Positions 5,378 through 10,864 of a stretch of 17,982 nucleotides of DNA are shown here, piece by piece (within the stretch, counting starts at the first letter, position 1; every line of letters starts with the position of its first letter). The translations under genes were made by a program, and so were the position numbers. The DNA is from Candidatus Woesearchaeota archaeon (GTDB lineage Archaea > Nanobdellota > Nanobdellia > Woesearchaeales > SM23-78), in NCBI GenBank assembly GCA_016933095.1, contig JAFGBP010000046.1, positions 1 to 17,982 on the forward strand, written 5' to 3'. The notes below the pieces were generated by a model, which searched no databases, was not told where the DNA came from, and worked only from the letters and a program-made list of their open reading frames with translations.

Positions 5378-6415
5378 TTATTCAGGTATGTCCTGTGGTT
5401 TTATTCGGAATTGTTTAATGTCTATTCCCGGCAAGACCAATTTCTTCAAGCCATACCGCACCCGTTCCTCATCCGTGCCAGAAGTCTGGATGCGAAGCTC
5501 TTTTCTAACAGATAAGTAACCATCAATAACCGGAGCCCTCTCGTTAAGCCCAAGCATCTTGATATAAGGCCAATCAAAATCAGGATGCGCCCCACGAAAC
5601 ACCTTATAAGAATCCTTGTAAGCATCCCGCAGTATACCCCTAAAAAGAGTGGCATGAAACAACTTCCCATTAGCATCAGCCGAAGCGAGAACATAGTCAA
5701 GCATAGGCAAGTATAGCGCGAGGTTATTGATCGCTCTCGCAATCACCCGCTGTTCAGACCTTGCCTGTATAGTCTCTAAGAACAGATCTTCATCATAGTG
5801 ATAATCACCTTTTGCAATGAATGCATCCACAACCCGCGTATTTTTGTAATAGTCAGCCAATTCTTCCAGCGAGTCGCCTTTATGGTTCCGGTAATCCTTT
5901 AGGCTTTTCACATAGCTTCTCTTCTCGTTCGGGTCTGAATTCAATCTTATATCGACGGCTTTGATAACAGCAGCCAGTATGTGAAGGTCTCGCTCCAAAC
6001 CATTTTTCGGAAGATTGCAGATATTCGCCACATAATCATAATAGTTAAACCCTCCGCGGTCAGTCAACAGATGGACCAAGTAACAGACATAAGTGCCTAC
6101 TTCTTGTGCCGCGCCCAAAAGATCATTCATATATATTTGGTCCGGGTCAAGTATCCGCGGAGGATTAAAAGGATCATACACATCCAAGCCCTCAATGTCT
6201 TCTGGTCCGTCATGCCATAGCGCCCCCGCAACTGCCGCTCTCTTGTATTTTGACTCGGATACAACCAAGTCGACGATATTTGCAACCTTAATCAAATGCT
6301 CCTGCATATAAGGAAGGCCAGAATGCCTGGTTCGGCCCTCAAACAAAACCGCCAACACATCCTTAGAATAATCTAACAAGTCATCCTGCTTTTTCATCAA
6401 CCTGACGTTGATCAT
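5378..6415 (-). CDS. RelA/SpoT-type HD hydrolase
   Basis: A 345-residue protein with the HD phosphohydrolase signature of the SpoT/MESH1 group. His40 is followed 28 residues later by LWHDGPED (His68-Asp69, Glu72-Asp73), then LTDRGGFNYYDYV and VIKAVDIRLN (Asp155, Asn159). The HDxxED plus DxxxN pattern is what distinguishes (p)ppGpp hydrolases, which remove the 3' pyrophosphate from the alarmone using a metal ion. The spacing between HD and the final Asp is about 25 residues longer than in MESH1. The C-terminal half (about 190-345) is unassigned, and there is no synthetase domain. The ATG at 6415 fits a TATA box at 6435-6445 (about 25 bp). A downstream in-frame Met (MKKQDD) is possible. The HD family is confident; alarmone as substrate is inferred, and another nucleotide is possible. 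Confidence 0.82.
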   Translation of the reverse strand: MINVRLMKKQDDLLDYSKDVLAVLFEGRTRHSGLPYMQEHLIKVANIVDLVVSESKYKRAAVAGALWHDGPEDIEGLDVYDPFNPPRILDPDQIYMNDLLGAAQEVGTYVCYLVHLLTDRGGFNYYDYVANICNLPKNGLERDLHILAAVIKAVDIRLNSDPNEKRSYVKSLKDYRNHKGDSLEELADYYKNTRVVDAFIAKGDYHYDEDLFLETIQARSEQRVIARAINNLALYLPMLDYVLASADANGKLFHATLFRGILRDAYKDSYKVFRGAHPDFDWPYIKMLGLNERAPVIDGYLSVRKELRIQTSGTDEERVRYGLKKLVLPGIDIKQFRIKPQDIPE

Positions 6416-6434
6416 GAAGAGTGGAAAGCAAAGG

Positions 6435-6445
6435 TATTTTAAATA
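6435..6445 (-). promoter_or_regulatory. TATA box of HD hydrolase gene
   Basis: TATTTAAAATA on the minus strand, centred 25 bp before the ATG at 6415. The sequence is nearly palindromic and could also fire on the plus strand, but no plus start lies at the right distance. Confidence 0.5.
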
Positions 6446-6482
6446 CTTTTATCCGACAAAACGTGCCTTGTCGTGAAAAAAA

Positions 6483-6497
6483 CGAAAGTTTAAAAAC
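6483..6497 (+). promoter_or_regulatory. BRE/TATA of VIT-like gene
   Basis: CGAAAG (6483-6488) is followed directly by TTTAAAAAC (6489-6497), about 27 bp before the ATG at 6520. This is the same BRE style as at 2523-2528, 8579 and 10430. Confidence 0.55.
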
Positions 6498-6519
6498 AAG
6501 ACTGCTCAAAGTACAGAGG

Positions 6520-6999
6520 ATGAAGCTCAAAGATTCCCTTAAGACCGGCGTCTCTTTTGGTCTTACATCTGGCACCATAACAACTCTTGGATTGATGGTG
6601 GGGCTCGACGCCGCTGCCAACTCCAGGATGATAGTCATCGGAGGCATACTCACGCTCGCCCTTGCAGACTCGTTCTCAGACGCCCTAGGCATCCACATGA
6701 GCGCCGAGAGCCGGAAGGAGAACGCAAAGAAGGTGTGGGAGTCGACTGTCGCCACGTTCCTCACCAAGGTCATCTACACGCTCACATACGCTATTCCTGT
6801 GATAATATTCTCCCTGCCTTTAGGGATCTACGTCGCCATGGCATGGGGCCTTATCGTGATAAGCGCGCTCAGCTACGCGATAGCCCTGAACGCGAAAGAG
6901 AACCCGCTGCACGTGATAGGAGAGCATGTGCTGATCGCGATAATCGTCGTAGCGCTCTCTCACTACGTCGGATTGCTGATCGCGAGCGTGTTCGGCTAG
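6520..6999 (+). CDS. VIT1/CCC1-family membrane protein
   Basis: A 159-residue membrane protein with about five hydrophobic segments, related to the VIT1/CCC1 family (PF01988) of iron and manganese transporters. Recognisable features are the opening GLTSGTITTLGLMVGL, which corresponds to the family's GxxDGxxTTxxxxxG, and the second helix followed by ADSFSDALGIHMSAESR, matching the region ending in SMxxGEYxSxxS. The cytosolic metal-binding helical bundle of plant and yeast members is reduced to a short charged stretch (ESRKENAKKVWE). The start at 6520 follows the BRE/TATA at 6483-6497; the longer open frame back to 6421 covers the promoter and reads as low-quality sequence. It converges on serS with only 27 bp between. 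Transport of Fe(II) or Mn(II) is the likely role, not proven. Confidence 0.78.
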   Translation: MKLKDSLKTGVSFGLTSGTITTLGLMVGLDAAANSRMIVIGGILTLALADSFSDALGIHMSAESRKENAKKVWESTVATFLTKVIYTLTYAIPVIIFSLPLGIYVAMAWGLIVISALSYAIALNAKENPLHVIGEHVLIAIIVVALSHYVGLLIASVFG

Positions 7000-7026
7000 A
7001 AAGAATAAGTAAAAGAAAATATTGCC

Positions 7027-8304
7027 TCACTTCTTAGCCTTGATCTCCTTGAAGCCAGTGTATTTCTGGAGCGCCTTCGGAATCTTTATCGTGCCGTCTT
7101 TTGTCTGGTGGTTCTCCATTATGGCGACGAGAGCCCTCGAAGTGGCTATCACAGTGTTGTTGAGCGTGTGAGCGTAGTAGAGCTTTCCCTTGCCATCGAT
7201 CCTGATGTTCAGACGCCTAGCCTGGGCCTCTTCCATGTTGGTGAGGGACGCTAACTCAAAGTACTTACCCTGCTTCGGGCTCCAAGCCTCTACGTCGCAG
7301 GACTTGGCTTTCAGGTCGGCCAGGTCTCCTGAGCAGCACTCGACAACCCTTATCGGGATCTCAAGCTCCTTGAAGACGTTGATCGTGAACTCAAGCATCT
7401 TGTCATACCACTTGTAAGAGTCCTCTGGCTCGCATATGAGTATCATCTCCTGCTTGTTGAACTGATGAGTCCTGAATATGCCCTTCTCGTCGATGCCGTG
7501 GCTTCCGATCTCCTTCCTGAAACACATGGAATAAGCAGTCTGCTTCACAGGCAGGTCTTTTGCAGGGACTACCTTGTTGATGAACTGCCCGATCAATGGG
7601 TGCTCGCTCGTCGCTATAAGATATAAGTCTTCACCCTCGACCTTGTAGCTCATGGCATCGATCTCAGCTGTCGAGTAGACTCCGTTGAGCACGTCGTTCC
7701 GTATCATGAGCGGAGGCTCTGTGTACTCGAAGCCTTGGGCTACCATGTAGTCACGCGCGAAGTTGATGAGCGCCATGTTAAGCTCTGCCAGCTTTCCTCT
7801 CATTATGTAGAAGCCATTGCCACTGATCTGGGCAGAGGTATCAAAATCAAGAATCCCAAGAGCCTCTCCGAGCTCGACGTGACCCTTAACCTTGAAATCA
7901 GGCTTTGCAGGCTCGCCGATCCTCTTTATCTCAGGGTTCTCGCTCGAATCCTTGCCTATGGGGACTGAAGAGTGGATCATGTTAGGAATCTGGAGCATTA
8001 TCTTCCTGATCTGCTCCTGCAAGTCCTTGTCCTGCTCCTCAAGCTCCGCTATCTTCTTAGGGATCTCCTTTGCCTGGGCGAGCAGCTTTGAAGCGTCCTG
8101 TTTCTTCTTCTTGGCCTCGTTGATGGCTTTAGAGACAGTGTTTCGCTCCTTCCTTAAAGTGTCGGCCTGGGTCCTGAGGCTTCTCCAGAGGCCGTCCAGG
8201 CGCCTGACCTCCTCCACGAGAGGAATCTTCTCGTCCTGACGCTTCTTCTTCATGTTATCCACTACAGCGTCCGGAGTCTCTCGAATGAGCTTGATGTCAA
8301 TCAT
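7027..8304 (-). CDS. serS: Seryl-tRNA synthetase
   Basis: A 425-residue class II synthetase that charges tRNA-Ser (and tRNA-Sec where present) with serine. The N-terminal antiparallel coiled coil that grips the tRNA variable arm spans about residues 30-105. The catalytic domain shows the motif 2 region FRKEIGSHGIDEKGIFRTHQF and motif 3 TLNNTVIATSRALVAIMEN, together with TATSEH-like LIATSEHPLIGQF and CSGDLADLKAKSCDVEAW. This is the common SerRS type, not the rare methanogenic form. The start at 8304 (MIDIKLIRETPD) is fixed by family alignment and by the TATA box at 8328-8336. The frame remains open to 8430, but that extension runs through the promoter and the 8351-8471 repeat and is not coding. 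Confidence 0.97.
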   Translation of the reverse strand: MIDIKLIRETPDAVVDNMKKKRQDEKIPLVEEVRRLDGLWRSLRTQADTLRKERNTVSKAINEAKKKKQDASKLLAQAKEIPKKIAELEEQDKDLQEQIRKIMLQIPNMIHSSVPIGKDSSENPEIKRIGEPAKPDFKVKGHVELGEALGILDFDTSAQISGNGFYIMRGKLAELNMALINFARDYMVAQGFEYTEPPLMIRNDVLNGVYSTAEIDAMSYKVEGEDLYLIATSEHPLIGQFINKVVPAKDLPVKQTAYSMCFRKEIGSHGIDEKGIFRTHQFNKQEMILICEPEDSYKWYDKMLEFTINVFKELEIPIRVVECCSGDLADLKAKSCDVEAWSPKQGKYFELASLTNMEEAQARRLNIRIDGKGKLYYAHTLNNTVIATSRALVAIMENHQTKDGTIKIPKALQKYTGFKEIKAKK

Positions 8305-8327
8305 AAGGGTAGAATACTCGCGGATGG

Positions 8328-8342
8328 TATTTAAAGCTTTTG
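8328..8342 (-). promoter_or_regulatory. BRE/TATA of serS
   Basis: On the minus strand an A-rich BRE-like stretch (8342-8337) leads into CTTTAAATA (8336-8328), centred about 28 bp before the serS ATG. The repeat element and its left direct repeat begin immediately upstream, so the insertion sits against the BRE. Confidence 0.6.
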
Positions 8343-8350
8343 TCCTGTGG

Positions 8351-8471
8351 GGGTGCGTCCAGAAAGGCCGCATAGCGTAGTCGGATGTTAGAATATTCGA
8401 GAATGCTAGAATCGGTGAACAAACCATCACCTATTCGAACGGAGCGCGGCCAGGAGATTCTGGACGCACCA
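8351..8471. mobile_element. MITE-like palindromic element, copy with 13-bp perfect inverted ends
   Basis: GGTGCGTCCAGAA (8352-8364) is the exact reverse complement of TTCTGGACGCACC (8458-8470). Inside these, GGCCGC (8366-8371) pairs with GCGGCC (8446-8451). The core between them is shared with 1361-1437 and with the copy at 16570-16692. The flanks carry an imperfect 9-bp direct repeat: GTCCTGTGG at 8342-8350 and GTCCTTTGA at 8472-8480 (7 of 9), in exactly the geometry of the perfect 9-bp repeat around the other copy. There is no coding capacity. A non-autonomous transposable element is the best reading; a structured RNA is the alternative. Confidence 0.72.
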
Positions 8472-8506
8472 GTCCTTTGATTTCCCTCACAGACAATTCT
8501 TCCAGG

Positions 8507-8543
8507 CGCGTGCTTCATCGTAGACTGTTCGATCCAGCACGCG
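8507..8543. other. Strong hairpin, 8 bp + 4 bp
   Basis: CGCGTGCT (8507-8514) pairs perfectly with AGCACGCG (8536-8543). After a symmetric 2x2 internal loop, ATCG (8517-8520) pairs with CGAT (8530-8533) around a 9-base loop. It lies between the repeat element and the TPR gene promoter. There is no T-tract and no ORF. It could be part of a small RNA or a DNA-level site. It contains GTTCGATCC, which resembles a tRNA T-loop, but no tRNA can be folded around it. Confidence 0.4.
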
Positions 8544-8578
8544 GATGATTATTTTCTCTTAGTCCATTTTCCATTTTC

Positions 8579-8594
8579 CGAAACATTTAAATAC
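8579..8594 (+). promoter_or_regulatory. BRE/TATA of TPR gene
   Basis: CGAAAC (8579-8584) is followed by TTTAAATAC (8586-8594). Transcription would begin near 8615, giving a leader of about 28 bases that contains the ribosome binding site GGTGAT (8632-8637). Confidence 0.6.
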
Positions 8595-8643
8595 TTAGTA
8601 TACGGATTGTTGATATTAAGCTATTGCAACTGGTGATGTGAAC

Positions 8644-9147
8644 ATGTTGAAGAAGCAGTTTTTATACCTGATTATATTCTTGCTCGTGCCGACAGTGGTC
8701 TTGGGGGCCGTCTTGATAATATCTACGAAAGACGTCTCTGATGATAATCCCGTCGACCAGTTCATGGTCGGAAACGCATTCTATCTGAAAGGAGATTATG
8801 AGAGTGCTCTCGTGCATTTCGAGAGGGCTGCTGAGCTTGATCCTGATTATGAGGCTGCGCTCAACAACTTGGCGTTTTGTTATAACAGGCTTGGGAGGTT
8901 CGAGGATGCGGCCGGCGCTCTTGCGAGGCTTGCCGAGATCGACCCTAAGAATCCCAGCTATCATTATGATTTAGGCGTCAACATCATGCTTTCAATCCAG
9001 CAGGACAATAAGGGCACTATTGAGGAAGTGGAAGCGGCGCTGGAGAGTTTTAGGCAAGCAGAATCTCTGAACCCTGGCTTTGAGCACGCAAAAGAGAACA
9101 TTAACTTCACAGAAGACCTTGCAAGGCAGTATTATGGCCAGCAGTGA
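8644..9147 (+). CDS. Membrane-anchored TPR protein
   Basis: A 167-residue protein with an N-terminal membrane segment (residues about 6-27, FLYLIIFLLVPTVVLGAVLI) that is either an uncleaved anchor or a signal peptide. It is followed by about three tetratricopeptide units: GNAFYLKGDYESALVHFERAAELDPDY, AALNNLAFCYNRLGRFEDAAGALARLAEIDPKN and SYHYDLGVN...EAALESFRQAESLNPGF. TPRs form a helical groove for binding protein partners, here most likely on the outer face of the membrane. The ATG at 8644 is preferred to the GTG at 8638 because GGTGAT at 8632-8637 is ideally spaced for it. It appears monocistronic, with its own promoter and a T6 terminator. The partner is unknown. Confidence 0.85.
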   Translation: MLKKQFLYLIIFLLVPTVVLGAVLIISTKDVSDDNPVDQFMVGNAFYLKGDYESALVHFERAAELDPDYEAALNNLAFCYNRLGRFEDAAGALARLAEIDPKNPSYHYDLGVNIMLSIQQDNKGTIEEVEAALESFRQAESLNPGFEHAKENINFTEDLARQYYGQQ

Positions 9148-9165
9148 AGACTTCCCCCCAGAACC

Positions 9166-9171
9166 TTTTTT
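9166..9171 (+). terminator. T6 terminator after TPR gene
   Basis: A run of six T (ACCTTTTTTCG) starts 19 bases after the TPR stop codon, typical of U-tract termination in archaea. Confidence 0.5.
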
Positions 9172-9211
9172 CGCATCCTCCTGCGGGTAACGCTCCTGTC
9201 TTTTCTAAAAT

Positions 9212-9236
9212 TTTATAAATACTGTAAGCAATACAC
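9212..9236 (+). promoter_or_regulatory. nrtR promoter with one-mismatch NrtR-like operator
   Basis: The TATA box TTTATAAAT (9212-9220) is centred about 26 bp before the ATG at 9242. Directly after it, CTGT-N7-ACAC (9222-9236) differs by one base from the GTGT-N7-ACAC palindromes in front of the NAD operon and sits at a similar place relative to the TATA box. This suggests autoregulation. A single site with one mismatch may be chance. Confidence 0.45.
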
Positions 9237-9241
9237 CAAGT

Positions 9242-10390
9242 ATGGTGGGGCGGACAGAACAGGGAACCATGAATTCTGTAGACATATTATTCGAAATAAA
9301 CAACCGATATGTGCTCCTCGGCAAGAGGAAGAACACTCCTTTCAAGGATCACTGGGCGCTGATAGGCGGGCGCCAGGAGCCTTATGAGAAGCTTTCAGAC
9401 GCGGCCATCAGGATACTCAAGCAGAGGATGGAGATGATCGTAGAAGCCAAGGCCTCAGGCATCCACACAACGCTGAATTTCGGGGAGATCGACAAGGAAG
9501 CCATCCTCCACCAGGTCAGGACGTATGACTCAGGCACCGACCCGCGAGGCGGCAACACGACTCTCTTCGCGATCCAGCTGCACGTCGACAAGAATAAACT
9601 CCTGAAAGCCTTGCATGCAAGGGACAACTTCTCAGAGATAAGGCTCTTTGAGAAGAAAGACCTGCCGAAGCTGGCCTTTGACCATGGGATGTTCATCACG
9701 CAGTACTTCGAGCACCTGCGGCCTTACCCCAAGAGCGAGGCTGACTATAACGCCAGGTCCTACGATCGGCCTTCAGTCACTGTGGATATAATAATATTCA
9801 CGATTAAGGACGCGAGCCTCAAGGTCTTGCTCGTCAAGAGGAAATCCTGGCCTTTCAAGGATTATTGGGCACTTCCAGGAGGATTTGTCGAGATGAACGA
9901 GTCTGTAGACGAATCTGCGAAGAGGGAGCTTGAGGAGGAGACGGGAGTAAAGGACGTCTATCTGGAGCAGCTTTATACGTTCGGCGATCCTGAGCGCGAC
10001 CCTAGGACCAGGGTCATCTCTGTCGCTTATTTCGCACTGGTATCGAGCGACAAGGTCACGCTAAAGGCTGCAAGCGATGCATCTGACGCCGCATGGATGG
10101 ACGTAGAATCCCTGCCTAAGCTCGCCTTCGATCACCGGAAGATACTTGACTTGGCGCTTGGTCGCATCAGGAACAAGATTGAGTACACGACCATCGCGTT
10201 CCAGCTTCTTCCAAAGAAGTTCACGTTCTCTGAGCTCCAGAAGGTGTACGAGGTCATCTTGGGGAAGGATCTTGACAAGAGGAATTTCAGGAAGAAGATG
10301 AAGGAGCTCGGCCTCTTGAAGGAGCTTAAGGAGCATAGGATGGATGGGCCGCATAGGCCTGCGCAGCTTTTTTCTTTCAAGTCCGCATAA
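9242..10390 (+). CDS. nrtR: NrtR-like regulator: degenerate Nudix, intact Nudix, winged helix
   Basis: A 382-residue predicted transcription factor for NAD metabolism. Residues about 10-160 form a Nudix-like domain whose box is broken (GGRQEPYE is kept, but the REUxEExG part reads RILKQRME). Residues about 177-310 form a second Nudix domain with a perfect box, GGFVEMNE then KRELEEETGV. Residues about 315-382 are the winged helix typical of NrtR (KKFTFSELQKVYEVILGKDL, DKRNFRKKMKELGLL, RPAQLFSF). Characterised NrtR proteins have one Nudix domain, bind ADP-ribose and release operators of NAD genes. Both halves, and the Nudix domain of NadM downstream, contain PKLAFDH, so the N-terminal half looks like a duplicated NadM-type Nudix. 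It directly precedes the NAD salvage operon. The start follows the TATA box; ATG at 9269 is an alternative. Confidence 0.85.
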   Translation: MVGRTEQGTMNSVDILFEINNRYVLLGKRKNTPFKDHWALIGGRQEPYEKLSDAAIRILKQRMEMIVEAKASGIHTTLNFGEIDKEAILHQVRTYDSGTDPRGGNTTLFAIQLHVDKNKLLKALHARDNFSEIRLFEKKDLPKLAFDHGMFITQYFEHLRPYPKSEADYNARSYDRPSVTVDIIIFTIKDASLKVLLVKRKSWPFKDYWALPGGFVEMNESVDESAKRELEEETGVKDVYLEQLYTFGDPERDPRTRVISVAYFALVSSDKVTLKAASDASDAAWMDVESLPKLAFDHRKILDLALGRIRNKIEYTTIAFQLLPKKFTFSELQKVYEVILGKDLDKRNFRKKMKELGLLKELKEHRMDGPHRPAQLFSFKSA

Positions 10391-10422
10391 TCCTGAAGGA
10401 TCTGGACGGGTAAAACAGTGCA

Positions 10423-10428
10423 TTTTTT
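10423..10428 (+). terminator. T6 terminator after nrtR
   Basis: Six T residues (CATTTTTTGC) lie 32 bases after the nrtR stop and directly before the BRE of the operon promoter, so nrtR is probably a separate transcript. Confidence 0.45.
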
Positions 10429-10429
10429 G

Positions 10430-10446
10430 CGAAAGATTTATATATT
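10430..10446 (+). promoter_or_regulatory. BRE/TATA promoter of NAD operon
   Basis: CGAAAG (10430-10435), one base, then TTTATATATT (10437-10446): a near-ideal archaeal promoter. Transcription would start around 10468-10472, leaving a leader of about 90 bases before the ATG at 10563. Confidence 0.75.
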
Positions 10447-10451
10447 GGTTT

Positions 10452-10466
10452 GTGTATACATAACAC
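10452..10466 (+). promoter_or_regulatory. Candidate NrtR operator 1 (GTGT-N7-ACAC)
   Basis: GTGT (10452-10455) and ACAC (10463-10466) flank seven bases, between the TATA box and the expected start of transcription. A bound repressor here would block polymerase recruitment. The right half continues TAAG, like the second site, which continues TAAC. Confidence 0.6.
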
Positions 10467-10467
10467 T

Positions 10468-10512
10468 AAGGGGCGATTAAAAGAGGACACAAAACGTCCA
10501 AGCCCCTTTTTT
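10468..10512 (+). promoter_or_regulatory. Leader hairpin with T6 tract (attenuator-like)
   Basis: AAGGGGC (10468-10474) is the reverse complement of GCCCCTT (10502-10508). Inside, GGAC (10485-10488) pairs with GTCC (10496-10499) around a 7-base loop, leaving a 10-base asymmetric bulge GATTAAAAGA on the 5' side. T6 (10507-10512) follows. Positioned at the very 5' end of the operon transcript, it could be a terminator/attenuator, a ligand-sensing leader, or the end of a small RNA. Confidence 0.55.
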
Positions 10513-10525
10513 CATAAACAACTAA

Positions 10526-10540
10526 GTGTTTAAAAAACAC
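10526..10540 (+). promoter_or_regulatory. Candidate NrtR operator 2 (GTGT-N7-ACAC)
   Basis: Arms AGTGTTT (10525-10531) and AAACACT (10535-10541) are perfect inverses around three A residues and contain GTGT-N7-ACAC. Centre-to-centre distance to site 1 is 74 bp, about seven helical turns. The inner TTTAAAAA is also TATA-like and could mark a second promoter. Confidence 0.55.
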
Positions 10541-10562
10541 TAACGAAAAGGTGGCAAGAAGA

Positions 10563-10859
10563 ATGGTTATCGGACCGAAAAAATCCCTTGAAACCATAAC
10601 AGAGGAAGAATCAAAGCAACTGGAAGCGCTGGAGAAAAAGATAGACAAGGAATTAAGAAAAAAATTCCAAGGCAGATACCTAATGGTTTTCGGGAATCAG
10701 AAAGAAATTCCCCGCAGATACGCTCTCGAAACGCTCCTCGACAAATACAGGGCAGAAGGCTGGAAGAAAGTGACGATCGAATACCACGAAGGCGGATGCA
10801 CGGGATACAGCGACACTTACTGCCCGCCATCCTACAGCATATGCTTAGAAGAAAGGTGA
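10563..10859 (+). CDS. Unknown 98-residue protein, first gene of NAD operon
   Basis: A small soluble protein of unknown family. Residues about 8-35 form a charged, probably coiled-coil helix (TEEESKQLEALEKKIDKELRKK). The middle reads like an alpha/beta unit, and the C-terminus holds a Cys-rich segment, HEGGCTGYSDTYCPPSYSIC (Cys-x8-Cys-x6-Cys), suited to metal binding or redox chemistry. The ATG at 10563 is chosen over the GTG at 10551 because AGGTGG at 10549-10554 is a well-spaced ribosome binding site that overlaps the GTG. Its stop overlaps the ribosome binding site of pncB (AGGTGA, 10854-10859), so the two are coupled. As the leading gene behind the regulated promoter it very likely serves NAD salvage, but how is not visible. 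Confidence 0.78.
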   Translation: MVIGPKKSLETITEEESKQLEALEKKIDKELRKKFQGRYLMVFGNQKEIPRRYALETLLDKYRAEGWKKVTIEYHEGGCTGYSDTYCPPSYSICLEER

Positions 10860-10864
10860 AAAAG

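Noticed and set aside
8305..8430. N-terminal extension of serS by 42 codons.
   Set aside because: It crosses the TATA box and the inverted-repeat element, and SerRS proteins begin at MIDIKLIRE-like sequence.
8366..8452. tRNA-like reading of the repeat core (TAGCGTAGTCGG resembles an A box, TTCGAAC a T-loop, total about 86 bases between paired ends).
   Set aside because: No D-stem, anticodon stem or T-stem can be closed in any of the three copies, and the acceptor-like stem is only six pairs. The resemblance may be chance or a remnant of tRNA ancestry, so no tRNA is called.
10452..10541. A known NAD riboswitch class in the operon leader.
   Set aside because: I could not match the conserved sequence of either described NAD riboswitch class from memory, so the hairpin is reported as an uncharacterised leader instead.
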